This document shows positions 26,406 through 34,458 of a stretch of 64,000 nt of DNA, piece by piece. This DNA is from Arthrobacter sp. StoSoilA2 (GTDB lineage: Bacteria; Actinomycetota; Actinomycetes; Actinomycetales; Micrococcaceae), in NCBI RefSeq assembly GCF_019977195.1, contig NZ_AP024643.1, positions 4,030,001-4,094,000 on the forward strand, read 5' to 3'. Numbering within the stretch: position 1 is the first letter of the stretch; each line of letters begins with the position of its first letter. The translations under genes and the position numbers were made by a program. Below the pieces are notes generated by a model. It did not search any database and was not told the origin of the DNA. It saw only the letters and a list, made by a program, of their open reading frames with translations.

Positions 26406-27330
26406 GGGAGGCCTCCTTCTGCGGGTTGTTGTTTGCGGGTTGCGTGGATGGTTGCGGTGATGTGGCGTGCGGCGGCCAGAAATCGCCTGACACGACCATC
26501 GACTCGCCCAGTAGCTCGGCCCGGATTTCCTCGGCCAGTTTGAACGTCATATCGCGGCGCCACGCGGGAAGCCCATGGATGTCATCGTGGTACAGCGGCC
26601 AGGGAATGGAATCCCCGACGGCGTCAGCCAGCATCCCGGCGTCGGGAACCTGCCCGGCGGGGAACCGTAGTTGTACCGGCCTTTTCGTCGAGGCGGTGAC
26701 GGTGATGACCATGCCGCCGTCGGCGTCGAGGCGTCCGGTGACCAGCACGCCGGAGCGTCCCAGATTGCTGAGCGACAGACGCCGGAAGGCGACCCTGGCC
26801 GAGAGTGCCGCGGCCGGAAGCTGGATGCTGCGGAGCAACTCCCCCGGGGCCAGCACATTCTGCATATCCCCGGTGACGAAATCAGTGACAGGCACGCTGC
26901 GGCTGCTGCCATCCGGGCTCTGGATGGATGCAATGCCGTCGAGTCCGGCGCACAAGGAAATCATGGGGCCAGCCGGCAAAGACGTGCAGAGGTTGCCGCC
27001 TACCGTGGACATGTTCCAGATCTTGAACGATGCCACGAAAGAGTCGCAGCACGGACGGATCAGGGCCAGCCCCGGCCACTCACGGTTGGCTATTTCCGCG
27101 GATGCCGGCAGGGCGTAAAGCTCAGCGACGGTGCAGGTGGCGGCAAGTTCGATGCCTTGGTCTGTGACAGTGATCGCTGGCCAATCCGCTTGGCCGAGGT
27201 CAAGGAGCCGCTTGAGGACGGTGCTGCCGTAGGAGAAAAGGACAGTGCCCCCGGCGAGCCAGGCATCGCCGTCGCGCCATTGCGAAGGATCCGTGGTGGG
27301 GACCACGGCCTCGATGGTGTTCATGTCCAT
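26395..27330 (-). CDS. Xanthine dehydrogenase FAD-binding subunit
   Basis: This 311-residue protein is the FAD subunit of molybdenum hydroxylases. DAWLAGGTVLFSYG and STVGGNLCTSLPAGPMI are the two FAD-binding motifs, and a CO dehydrogenase flavoprotein C-terminal domain follows. The Asn/Gln-rich tail is poorly conserved. It overlaps XdhC by 10 bases and the FeS-Moco subunit by 11, so the three genes are translationally coupled. Electrons from the molybdenum site would pass through the FeS clusters to this FAD and on to NAD. Confidence 0.88.
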   Translation of the reverse strand: MDMNTIEAVVPTTDPSQWRDGDAWLAGGTVLFSYGSTVLKRLLDLGQADWPAITVTDQGIELAATCTVAELYALPASAEIANREWPGLALIRPCCDSFVASFKIWNMSTVGGNLCTSLPAGPMISLCAGLDGIASIQSPDGSSRSVPVTDFVTGDMQNVLAPGELLRSIQLPAAALSARVAFRRLSLSNLGRSGVLVTGRLDADGGMVITVTASTKRPVQLRFPAGQVPDAGMLADAVGDSIPWPLYHDDIHGLPAWRRDMTFKLAEEIRAELLGESMVVSGDFWPPHATSPQPSTQPANNNPQKEASHGN

Positions 27331-28559
27331 GGGTCCTCCTGAATGAGGTGTTGAGGTGCTGGGTGAATCGGGCCGGTGCTGTCCTTGAGCGAGGGGAAGC
27401 CCGTGGCTGTGTGGCTGGGAGTTCCCCGCTCGGCGATGATTTCTGCCGTGATGGAGACGGCGACTTCGGCTGGTGTCACTGCACCAAGGTCCAATCCGAT
27501 CGGGGAATGCAGGCGTTCGAGCGCTTCGGCAGGCGTGCCCGCTTCGAGCAGGGCGTCAATCCGTTGCCGGTGGCTGCGCCGCGAGCCCATTGCGCCGACG
27601 TAAGCCAGGTTCAAGCGAAGCGCTGTTTCAAGCAAAGGGATGTCGAATTTTGGATCGTGGGTCAGCACGCACACCACGGTCCGGGCGTCGACCTGCCCGG
27701 CCGCTGCTTCGGCTTCCAGATACCGGTGAGGCCAGTCGGTGACCACTTGGTCCGCTCCGGCGAAACGGGTCTGCTGGGCAAACGCAGGGCGGGCATCACA
27801 CAGGGTGACGTTGTAACCAAGTAACTGTCCGGCGGGGAGCAAAGCGGCTCCGAAGTCGTTGGCACCGAAAATGAGCATCCGCGCTGCCGGCAACCGGCTT
27901 TCCACGAACAGGGTGATCGGTTCGGGCTGGGTTACTTCTTGTGGGGGCAATGCCAACCTCTCAGTGGTCACCCAGCCATCGATGCAGCCCTCTGGTGCTG
28001 CCAGCCGGACCAACCCCGTGCGGCCGCCTTGGAGCAGCGGCTCCACCTGAGCCGCCGCAGCCATCAAGGTGGCAGGATGATCGCCGACCAACCGGGCGAG
28101 TTGCGTTGATTCCATGGCACGGAAGCGCACGGGATCATCAACGACGACAACGCCCCCTCCGCCGCCGAGCCTGCGGATGAGCGCGAGGGCAGTGGGTTCG
28201 TTTGAGACAGCAATATCGAACAGGGCCATTTCGCCGGAATCGCTAGCCAGCGGCTGGATATGGACTTCCAGCTCCCCTCCACAGGTGAGTCCTGCGGCGA
28301 ACGCGTCCTCGGCACTGTAGCCAAAAGATTCAACGCGTGGGCCGCCGTCGCGCATTGCTTCCAAGGCTGCCTCAACGACGGCCCCTTCTACGCAACCGCC
28401 GGACAGGCTGCCCAGGATTTCGCCGTGTTCGGAGACCATCATGGAAGTCCCCATGGGGCGCGGCACGGAGCCGCCGGTCCCTACAATCGTGGCCACAGCG
28501 CATCGTTGGCCAGAGACCGCAGGCCGCCAGCTGCCCAGGGAAGGCATCAGATCCAGCAT
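27321..28559 (-). CDS. xdhC: XdhC/CoxI family molybdenum enzyme maturation factor
   Basis: This 412-residue protein has the XdhC N-terminal motif (VATIVGTGGSVPRPMGTSMMV, then GSLSGGCVEGAVVE) and a C-terminal Rossmann domain with VCVLTHDPKFDIPLLETAL and YVGAMGSRRSH. XdhC binds the sulfurated cofactor and inserts it into xanthine dehydrogenase. It leads the three-gene operon. The 330-base gap upstream holds its promoter and the permease terminator. Confidence 0.88.
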   Translation of the reverse strand: MLDLMPSLGSWRPAVSGQRCAVATIVGTGGSVPRPMGTSMMVSEHGEILGSLSGGCVEGAVVEAALEAMRDGGPRVESFGYSAEDAFAAGLTCGGELEVHIQPLASDSGEMALFDIAVSNEPTALALIRRLGGGGGVVVVDDPVRFRAMESTQLARLVGDHPATLMAAAAQVEPLLQGGRTGLVRLAAPEGCIDGWVTTERLALPPQEVTQPEPITLFVESRLPAARMLIFGANDFGAALLPAGQLLGYNVTLCDARPAFAQQTRFAGADQVVTDWPHRYLEAEAAAGQVDARTVVCVLTHDPKFDIPLLETALRLNLAYVGAMGSRRSHRQRIDALLEAGTPAEALERLHSPIGLDLGAVTPAEVAVSITAEIIAERGTPSHTATGFPSLKDSTGPIHPAPQHLIQEDPWT

Positions 28560-28891
28560 GGCAACACGTCCTTTTCCAGGTGTCCCGGCCAGGTGGCCCG
28601 GCCGGAGAAGTGCGCGATCTTGCCCTCATAATCTCATTTCCAGAAGGTGTTGAGGGGTAGTCGCGGTTATTGAATAAGAGTTCATAGGAACGGGGGCAAG
28701 GGCTTCATCTCCCTGCCCCCGTTCCCTGACGGAGCATCAACACCCGTTCCTGAATCAACAGGGCCGCCGCCCGCCGTCGTGCCTGTTCCCAAAGGACCAC
28801 GACGACGGACGCCTATTCGTGCGGTGGGTGCGGACGGACCGCCGTTCGAAGTGCCGGGTGTGGGCCCGCCGGCGCGGGGGTGGCTCCGGGG
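28560..28891. other. Noncoding stretch between xdhC and the purine permease, with terminator
   Basis: A strong hairpin, GGAACGGGGGCA with TGCCCCCGTTCC at 28687-28725, lies after the permease stop and probably ends that transcript. TTTCCAGAAGGTGTTGA at 28637 and TTATTGAATAAGAG at 28667 are weak relatives of the 17-bp boxes but lack the 21-bp offset. I see no credible gene. Confidence 0.5.
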
Positions 28892-30460
28892 TTAGACGCC
28901 CATCAAGGCGTTGATCGGGCCACGGGCGAAGTAGATGATGAAGCCCGCCGTGACCACCCACATGAGCGGATGGACCTTCTTGGCCTTGCCCGATGCCGCG
29001 CTGATCACCGCGAAGGAGATGAACCCGACGCCGATGCCGTTGGCAATGGAGTAGGTCAGCGGCATGGTCACGATGGTGAGGAACGCCGGCAACGCGATGG
29101 CGAACTTGGTGAACTTGATCTCGCGGATCTGGGCCATCATCATCGCGCCCACCACCACCAGCGCGGCGGCAGCCACTTCCAGAGGGACAACCGAAGTCAG
29201 CGGCGTGAAGAACATCGAACCAAGGAACAGCAAGCCGGTGACCACCGAGGCAAGGCCGGTCCGTGCGCCTTCGCCGATGCCCGCAGCCGAGTCGATGTAC
29301 ACGGTGTTTGATGAGCCGGACGTTGCGCCGCCCACCACTGCACCCATGCCTTCAACGATGAAGGCGGACTTCAGTTTGGGGAACGTACCGTCCTTGTGTG
29401 CCACGCCTGCGCTCTTGGCCAGGCCCGTCATGGTGCCCATGGCGTCGAAGAAGTTGGTGAACACCAGGGTGAAGACCAGCATGGTCGCAGCCAGTCCGCC
29501 GATCCTGGCGAACGAACCGAAGAGATCGAACTGGCCTACCAGGCTGAGGTCCGGGACGGACATCAACTGGCTGGACAGGATCGGCACGTTGAGGTGCCAG
29601 CCGCCGGGGTTGTCCGCGGTGCCGGGACCAATGTGGAACACGGCCTCGGCTACAGCGGCGAGGACTGTTGTGGCGACGATGCCGATCAACAGGCCGCCCT
29701 GGATCTTACGTGCCACGAGGATACCCATGACCAGCAATCCGATGATGAAGACGAGGGTTGGGATGGAGGTGATGGAACCATCCGTGCCGAGCTGGACCGG
29801 AGGGCCGCCCTTTGTGGGGCGAACAAAGCCGGAGTCGACGAAGCCGATAAAGGCGATGAACAGGCCGATGCCAACGGTGATGGCGGCCTTGAGTTCCTTC
29901 GGGACTGCCTTGAAGATCGCAGTCCGCGCACCGGTGGCACCGAAAAGGACGATCAGGATGCCGTTGATGACCACCAGGCCCATGGCTTCCGGCCATGTGA
30001 CTTCCTGGATGACAGCCACGGCGAGGAAGGAATTGATACCCAGGCCTGCTGCGAGGCCGAAAGGAAGGTTGGCGACCAGTCCGAAGACGATGGTCATGAC
30101 ACCGGCTGTCAGGCCGGTCACTGCGCCCACCTGTGCTGCCGAGAGCCAGCCGCCGGCCACATCCACCGGTGCGTTGTCCGCCGAGAAGCCACCCAGGATG
30201 AGCGGGTTGAGGATGACGATGTACGCCATGGTGAAGAACGTGACCAAGCCGCCGCGGAATTCGCGGGCCAACGTGGAACCACGCTTGGAGATCTGGAAAA
30301 ACTTATCCAGGAAGGAGTTCGACACCGGCGGCTTGCTGTTGCCGGTTGCCGTGTGCTTTGCGTTTGCCGCTGTGGGCTCTGCGCTTTTGCCTCCGTTGGG
30401 GAGGAGCGCAGCCTGCTTTTCAGCTGCGGTCTGCATTTCTGCGGGATCCAGGATTGTCAT
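28892..30460 (-). CDS. AzgA/GhxP-type NCS2 purine permease
   Basis: This 522-residue protein belongs to the AzgA-like branch of NCS2 (guanine/hypoxanthine/adenine permeases). It has about twelve membrane helices. Typical segments are FRGGLVTFFTMAYIVILNPLIL, GLAAGLGINSFLAVAV, and TNFFDAMGTMTGLAKSAG with the substrate-site VGGATSGSSNTVYIDSAAGIG. A 60-residue polar N-terminus precedes the first helix. It follows the guanine deaminase gene by 15 bases, which fits guanine or hypoxanthine uptake followed by deamination. Confidence 0.9.
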   Translation of the reverse strand: MTILDPAEMQTAAEKQAALLPNGGKSAEPTAANAKHTATGNSKPPVSNSFLDKFFQISKRGSTLAREFRGGLVTFFTMAYIVILNPLILGGFSADNAPVDVAGGWLSAAQVGAVTGLTAGVMTIVFGLVANLPFGLAAGLGINSFLAVAVIQEVTWPEAMGLVVINGILIVLFGATGARTAIFKAVPKELKAAITVGIGLFIAFIGFVDSGFVRPTKGGPPVQLGTDGSITSIPTLVFIIGLLVMGILVARKIQGGLLIGIVATTVLAAVAEAVFHIGPGTADNPGGWHLNVPILSSQLMSVPDLSLVGQFDLFGSFARIGGLAATMLVFTLVFTNFFDAMGTMTGLAKSAGVAHKDGTFPKLKSAFIVEGMGAVVGGATSGSSNTVYIDSAAGIGEGARTGLASVVTGLLFLGSMFFTPLTSVVPLEVAAAALVVVGAMMMAQIREIKFTKFAIALPAFLTIVTMPLTYSIANGIGVGFISFAVISAASGKAKKVHPLMWVVTAGFIIYFARGPINALMGV

Positions 30461-30475
30461 GTCAGCTACCGGGCC

Positions 30476-30970
30476 CTAGTAGTCGATCCTGGAATCAAGC
30501 GTGTTCCATGTGGTGAACGGCTGGAGGGCCGCCGGAGCCTGGGGGTCTCCCAGTTCCAGCTTGGCTACCGGCATCAGCGCGTCCCGGTTGTCGTTCTCGA
30601 AGTACTCGTAGAAGACGGCATCATCGAAGCCGACGGATGCGGCATCGTGACGGTCTGCGGCAAAGAACACGCGGTCAACGCGTGCCCACAGTGCGGAGGC
30701 CAGGCACATGGGGCATGGCTCGCAGCTGGTGTAGAGGGTTGCTCCGCTCAGGTCGAAGGTCCCCAGTTCGCGGCAGGCGTTACGGATGGCCGTGACTTCT
30801 GCGTGGGCGGTGGGATCGTTCGTGGCGGTGACGCGGTTGACGCCCTGGAAGGCTTGTCCATCCGCGGTAACAATGACGGCGCCGAAGGGGCCACCACTGT
30901 TGAGGACATTGGCTGTTGCCAGCTCAATGGATGTGGCCAGGAATTGCTCGGCCGTGACGGTTGTACTCAT
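30476..30970 (-). CDS. Guanine deaminase-like nucleoside deaminase (CDA fold)
   Basis: This 164-residue protein is a zinc deaminase of the cytidine deaminase fold. HAEVTAIRNAC supplies the zinc His and proton-shuttle Glu, and PCPMCLA supplies the two zinc cysteines. It is closest in layout to Bacillus-type guanine deaminase, including GGPFGAVIV and a long aromatic C-terminus (FYEYFENDNRD). It converts guanine to xanthine for the dehydrogenase nearby. Its ribosome site is inside a hairpin (30976-30999). It is followed by the purine permease. Confidence 0.87.
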   Translation of the reverse strand: MSTTVTAEQFLATSIELATANVLNSGGPFGAVIVTADGQAFQGVNRVTATNDPTAHAEVTAIRNACRELGTFDLSGATLYTSCEPCPMCLASALWARVDRVFFAADRHDAASVGFDDAVFYEYFENDNRDALMPVAKLELGDPQAPAALQPFTTWNTLDSRIDY

Positions 30971-30975
30971 GTTGC

Positions 30976-30999
30976 GACTTCCTTAGTGCTGAGGAAGCC
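30976..30999 (-). promoter_or_regulatory. Hairpin sequestering the guanine deaminase ribosome site
   Basis: On the minus strand GGCTTCCT pairs with AGGAAGTC (8 bp, one G-U pair) around the loop CAGCACTA. AGGAAG is the ribosome site, 7 bases before the ATG at 30970. In the folded state it would be masked. Confidence 0.55.
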
Positions 31000-31160
31000 A
31001 GGTGACCTGTTGGGGGCGCTACGGAACGGAGCTCCAGTTAGCTTGGTTACCAGGCTTCAGCATGTGCGATGAAGGTTAAGTTGCGCCTGGTAGATAGCTT
31101 CCCGAAGTCCGGGTGCCCGCCTTTGGCAGTTAGAGCGTAGCACCAGGTTTGTGAGCCGCG

Positions 31161-31198
31161 CCATAGGTTTTTGAAAATTTAATTTCGTCATACGATAT
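31161..31198. promoter_or_regulatory. Degenerate paired boxes between the two purine deaminase genes
   Basis: ATTTCGTCATACGATAT at 31182 is a near-palindrome (6 of 8 pairs) and shares the ATTTCGT half with the aceE box read on the other strand. CCATAGGTTTTTGAAAA at 31161 is weak. The offset is 21 bp. The surrounding gap 31000-31370 has no other supported feature. Confidence 0.4.
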
Positions 31199-31370
31199 TT
31201 TCTGCTGGCAGCCGTATGTGACCGAGGGACTCCTGCGCACGTTGACGGCCGCCGTCGTGCATCTTACGCTTTTCGCACCGGACGCACTTGTTGGCTTCCG
31301 GCTCCTGGATCAGCAGACAGGGCCTAACTGAGCTGGAACGCGTAAACGCAGACCAGACAAGGAACCTGAC

Positions 31371-32714
31371 ATGACCCCACTTTGGATCAAGAACCCGCTG
31401 GGTATCTTCACCGCAAACGACCTCGACGCCGGCGGCGGCCTGGTTGTTTCCGACGGGAAGATCGTGGAGCTCGTACCTACGGGCGGGCAGCCTTCGATGC
31501 CTTGTTCTGTCTTTGATGCTTCTGCCCACGTGGTTCTGCCCGGGCTCATCAACACCCACCACCACTTCTACCAAACGCTGACCCGCGCGTGGGGTCCGGT
31601 GGCCAACGCGCCGCTGTTCCCCTGGTTGCAAAACCTGTACCCGGTGTGGGCACGGCTGACCCCGCGCAGCCTGGAGCTCGCGGTGCAGGTTGCCCTCGCC
31701 GAGCTTTTGTTGTCCGGTTGCACCACCGCCGCAGACCACCACTACCTCTTCCCCGACGGCATGGAAGATGCCATTGATATCGAGGTCGCGGCGGTCCGGT
31801 CCATGGGGATGCGGGCAACACTGACCCGCGGATCCATGACGTTGGGAGAGGACGACGGCGGGCTCCCGCCCCGGACGACTGTCCAGTCACCCGGGACGAT
31901 CCTTGCGGACAGTGAACGGCTGATTCGCGAGTACCACGAGACCGGCGATGGGGCTTCTGTTCAGATAGCCCTTGCCCCCTGCTCACCGTTCTCCGTCACC
32001 AAAGAAATCATGGCTGAGAGCGCAGCCATGGCCGAGCGCTACGATGTCCGGCTGCACACGCACCTTGCGGAGACCATCGACGAGGAAGACTTCTGCCGCT
32101 CCATGTTTGGGCTGCGAACCGTGGATTACCTGGAGTCAGTTGGCTGGTTGGGATCCCGCACCTGGCTTGGACACGGCATCCACTTCAACGACGACGAGAT
32201 CGCCAGGCTGGGAGCCGCCGGCACCGCCGTCGCGCATTGCCCAACCTCCAACATGAGGCTCGCATCCGGTACCGCACGGGTCCTGGAACTCGAGGCGGCG
32301 GGCGTGCCCGTGGGGCTGGGAGTAGACGGATCGGCGTCGAACGATGCTTCCAACATGATCCTCGAAGCCCGCCAAGCGCTGTATTTGCAGCGGCTCCGGT
32401 ACGGGGCTTCGGTCCCTGTGGAGCGGGCCCTTGGCTGGGCAACACGTGGGTCAGCTGCCGTCCTCGGCCGCTCCGACATCGGGCAGTTGGCTCCTGGCCT
32501 TCAAGCCGACCTTGCCCTGTTCAAGCTCGACTCGTTGAGGTTTTCCGGAAGCCACGACCCCATTGCTGCGTTGTTGCTGTGCGGGGCGGACCGTGCGGAC
32601 CGGGTGATGGTGGGTGGCCACTGGCGCGTGGTGGACGGTGCAATTCCCGATTTGGACGTTGCCGGGCTCATCGCTGAGCACTCTGCGGCGGCGCGGAAGC
32701 TGGTGGCGGGGTAG
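31371..32714 (+). CDS. 8-Oxoguanine deaminase-like amidohydrolase
   Basis: This 447-residue amidohydrolase has the metal motif LPGLINTHHHFYQTLTRA, LHTHLAET, WLGHGIHFND and GLGVDGSASND. The HHHFYQTLTRA form is characteristic of 8-oxoguanine deaminases rather than of TrzA/AtzA triazine hydrolases, which belong to the same superfamily. The product would be urate, bypassing xanthine dehydrogenase. The ATG at 31371 follows AAGGAA. It diverges from the guanine deaminase gene over a 400-base gap that contains a degenerate operator. Confidence 0.87.
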   Translation: MTPLWIKNPLGIFTANDLDAGGGLVVSDGKIVELVPTGGQPSMPCSVFDASAHVVLPGLINTHHHFYQTLTRAWGPVANAPLFPWLQNLYPVWARLTPRSLELAVQVALAELLLSGCTTAADHHYLFPDGMEDAIDIEVAAVRSMGMRATLTRGSMTLGEDDGGLPPRTTVQSPGTILADSERLIREYHETGDGASVQIALAPCSPFSVTKEIMAESAAMAERYDVRLHTHLAETIDEEDFCRSMFGLRTVDYLESVGWLGSRTWLGHGIHFNDDEIARLGAAGTAVAHCPTSNMRLASGTARVLELEAAGVPVGLGVDGSASNDASNMILEARQALYLQRLRYGASVPVERALGWATRGSAAVLGRSDIGQLAPGLQADLALFKLDSLRFSGSHDPIAALLLCGADRADRVMVGGHWRVVDGAIPDLDVAGLIAEHSAAARKLVAG

Positions 32715-32757
32715 GTCTGCTCTTCCGGGCCGGCCGGGCCGCCCGTTTCGATGGTTC

Positions 32758-32795
32758 GCTGCGCATTAGACGGGAGGAGTCGTCTAATGCGCAGC
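32758..32795. repeat. Hairpin GCTGCGNNTTAGACG, copy 1
   Basis: GCTGCGCATTAGACG pairs perfectly with CGTCTAATGCGCAGC around the 8-base loop GGAGGAGT. It lies 8 bases beyond the stop of the AbiEi/DUF559 gene and 43 bases after the convergent deaminase gene. Its partner is at 33817-33854. Confidence 0.85.
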
Positions 32796-32802
32796 AACCC
32801 GT

Positions 32803-33738
32803 CTATCCGGCTGCATGGAGAGCCCGAAGCACCCGAATCTTGAAGTCCTGTTCCTGGAAGAGATCCCGCCATTGGATGCGAACAAAGGTCCAACCGAGCT
32901 CCATTAGGGCCTTCTCACGTAATCGTTCCTGAAAAATGACCTCGTCAGTGGGCGCATAGTCGAAGTACTTCATTCGCCCGTCGAACTCAAGGGCAACTTT
33001 CTTACTGCGCCACGCAAAATCGAGGCGATGACGCCCCTCGGACGTTTGAACCTCCACTTGCAGCTCGGGTAGACCAATCCCGAGCCGCAAAAGAAGTTCG
33101 CGGGTAAGGGTTTCACCGGGCGACTCCGACTTCGGATCTGCGTTCGCCAGCGCCGTCCGCAACGAAAGGACACCGTTCCGCCCCGCCAGGCCTGCACACA
33201 TAACCTTCAGCTTGCCCACGTCCGCGCCACGGCGGAGTGCATGGTCCATCAAAATGAGGGCCTGCCGGACGTTCAACAACATGCAGCAGTTCACAACCGT
33301 CTGCTCCAGGGATGTGCACGGCAGACCGTCCACAAGAACCACATCGTCCTTGGCGAGAATCCTGGAATGGGCCACTACGTCGCGGCCATGCGAGATAGGC
33401 GACGGCGTCTTCTCCTGAGTGACATGTATCCGGTCATCTACGTCCCAGAGGAACAGCCGGTGGAGTCGCGCCGCGGAGGTATGGCTGTAGACCAAGCCGC
33501 CACCCGACGTCGTGAGCGTCCCATGAGCGTGTGCTGCGATCAGTTGTCGGCTTCGCACCCAAGGCTTCTGCGCGGTCCAGGTGCTCCCGCGGATGTAGCA
33601 ACCTCGGCGGAGCCTTACCAGCACACCCCCTCGCACGAGGGTGGCTATGGCGCGGGCATTGAATCCCGCCGCATTGAGCTCGCTCGTCCGCCATAGGTTC
33701 ATGCCGGGAGGGAGCTCCACGAGGGCTGTCTTAGTCAT
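32803..33738 (-). CDS. AbiEi-like wHTH and DUF559 (PD-(D/E)XK-like) protein
   Basis: This 311-residue protein has an N-terminal winged-helix region like the AbiEi antitoxin domain (LWRTSELNAAGFNARAIATLVRGGVLVRLRRGCY). Its C-terminal domain is of DUF559 type, where LDFAWRSKKVALEFDGRMKY and ERLREKALMELGWTFVRI resemble the Vsr-like nuclease core (D-ExK style). Such proteins are common in actinobacterial accessory regions, and their function is not established. No AbiEii toxin is next to it. Two matching hairpins flank it on both sides, and it interrupts the purine region, which suggests that it was acquired. Confidence 0.75.
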   Translation of the reverse strand: MTKTALVELPPGMNLWRTSELNAAGFNARAIATLVRGGVLVRLRRGCYIRGSTWTAQKPWVRSRQLIAAHAHGTLTTSGGGLVYSHTSAARLHRLFLWDVDDRIHVTQEKTPSPISHGRDVVAHSRILAKDDVVLVDGLPCTSLEQTVVNCCMLLNVRQALILMDHALRRGADVGKLKVMCAGLAGRNGVLSLRTALANADPKSESPGETLTRELLLRLGIGLPELQVEVQTSEGRHRLDFAWRSKKVALEFDGRMKYFDYAPTDEVIFQERLREKALMELGWTFVRIQWRDLFQEQDFKIRVLRALHAAG

Positions 33739-33816
33739 GAACCAAGCTTGGCCAGACCCTGTGATCCTGGGACAGGAGGGTTTGATCCTATGTGGAAAAG
33801 TCCGCCTAGACGGCTT

Positions 33817-33854
33817 GCTGCGGGTTAGACGAATCCTACCGTCTAACCCGCAGC
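33817..33854. repeat. Hairpin GCTGCGNNTTAGACG, copy 2
   Basis: GCTGCGGGTTAGACG pairs perfectly with CGTCTAACCCGCAGC around the 8-base loop AATCCTAC. Compared with copy 1 the two differing stem positions are changed on both arms, so pairing is kept. It lies 79 bases upstream of the DUF559 gene start and 56 bases after the small gene at 33910-34086. Confidence 0.85.
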
Positions 33855-33909
33855 TTCACGTCGAAACGGGGTGCGGCATGGAAGGCGGCCCGTGGATGCG
33901 GGAAAGATC

Positions 33910-34086
33910 CTAGGGGCGTTGCCGGCCGAACACCGGGAGCGCGCGGAGCCAGCGCGAGAATCCGCCGGCATTGCGGTCGCAGTCGGCCGGAATGTAAAAG
34001 TCCGGATCTGTTGCACCGAAAGGCAGGTACAGCTCCTGACCCGGTGCCGGGAATTCCACGACCTTGTTCGTATCCTTCGAGTCCAT
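33910..34086 (-). CDS. Small hypothetical protein divergent from uricase
   Basis: This 58-residue protein starts at an ATG with a perfect GAGGAGG ribosome site six bases upstream. The sequence is MDSKDTNKVVEFPAPGQELY, then LPFGATDPDFYIPADCDRNAGGF, then a basic RWLRALPVFGRQRP tail. I do not recognise the family. It has no signal peptide or membrane segment. It diverges from uricase, and the paired 17-bp boxes lie 30-67 bases upstream of its start, so it may be part of the ureide regulon. Confidence 0.6.
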   Translation of the reverse strand: MDSKDTNKVVEFPAPGQELYLPFGATDPDFYIPADCDRNAGGFSRWLRALPVFGRQRP

Positions 34087-34115
34087 CTGTTCCTCCTCTT
34101 TCTCATGCAAGCAGT

Positions 34116-34153
34116 TTTCCGTATTTCGGAAGTTATTTATTGCTATGTGAAAG
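34116..34153. promoter_or_regulatory. Paired 17-bp boxes between the small gene and uricase
   Basis: TTTCCGTATTTCGGAAG at 34116 and TTATTGCTATGTGAAAG at 34137 are 21 bp apart. The second is close to the second NCS1 permease box. GTCACATTTCGCTG follows at 34215-34228. The remaining gap to uricase (34229-34458) contains a T-rich stretch near 34366 but no gene that I can support. Confidence 0.65.
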
Positions 34154-34458
34154 TGTAGGCAGCTCCCAAACGAAGCGTCAAGACCCGTCCAGAAGGGAGG
34201 ATGGGGTTGCTCCGGTCACATTTCGCTGCTTCATAACGATCTCCGGAAACCCATATACACAAGCCGAAATCATGCGCTACTCTCGAATGAGTTCGTGGCG
34301 TACGTCACGTAACCTGAGAGCAGCAGGCAGGGTCGTAATGAGCTGGCATCAATGGATGTCGGCTCTTTTTTGTTGGGTCGGCTCCACCAGAAACGCGGTG
34401 GAAACACGCGCTTAATTTCATTGATGGAACGTAGGTTCCACCTCACAGAAGTTGGGAT

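Noticed and set aside
29396..31072. 558-codon open frame antisense to the purine permease and guanine deaminase
   Set aside because: It crosses two real genes on the other strand and their intergenic region and shows no domain.
34300..34380. CTGAGAGCAGCAGG followed by a T-rich stretch upstream of uricase, as a possible riboswitch
   Set aside because: The segment has a CTGAGA like TPP riboswitches but lacks the second conserved arm and a clear switching terminator.
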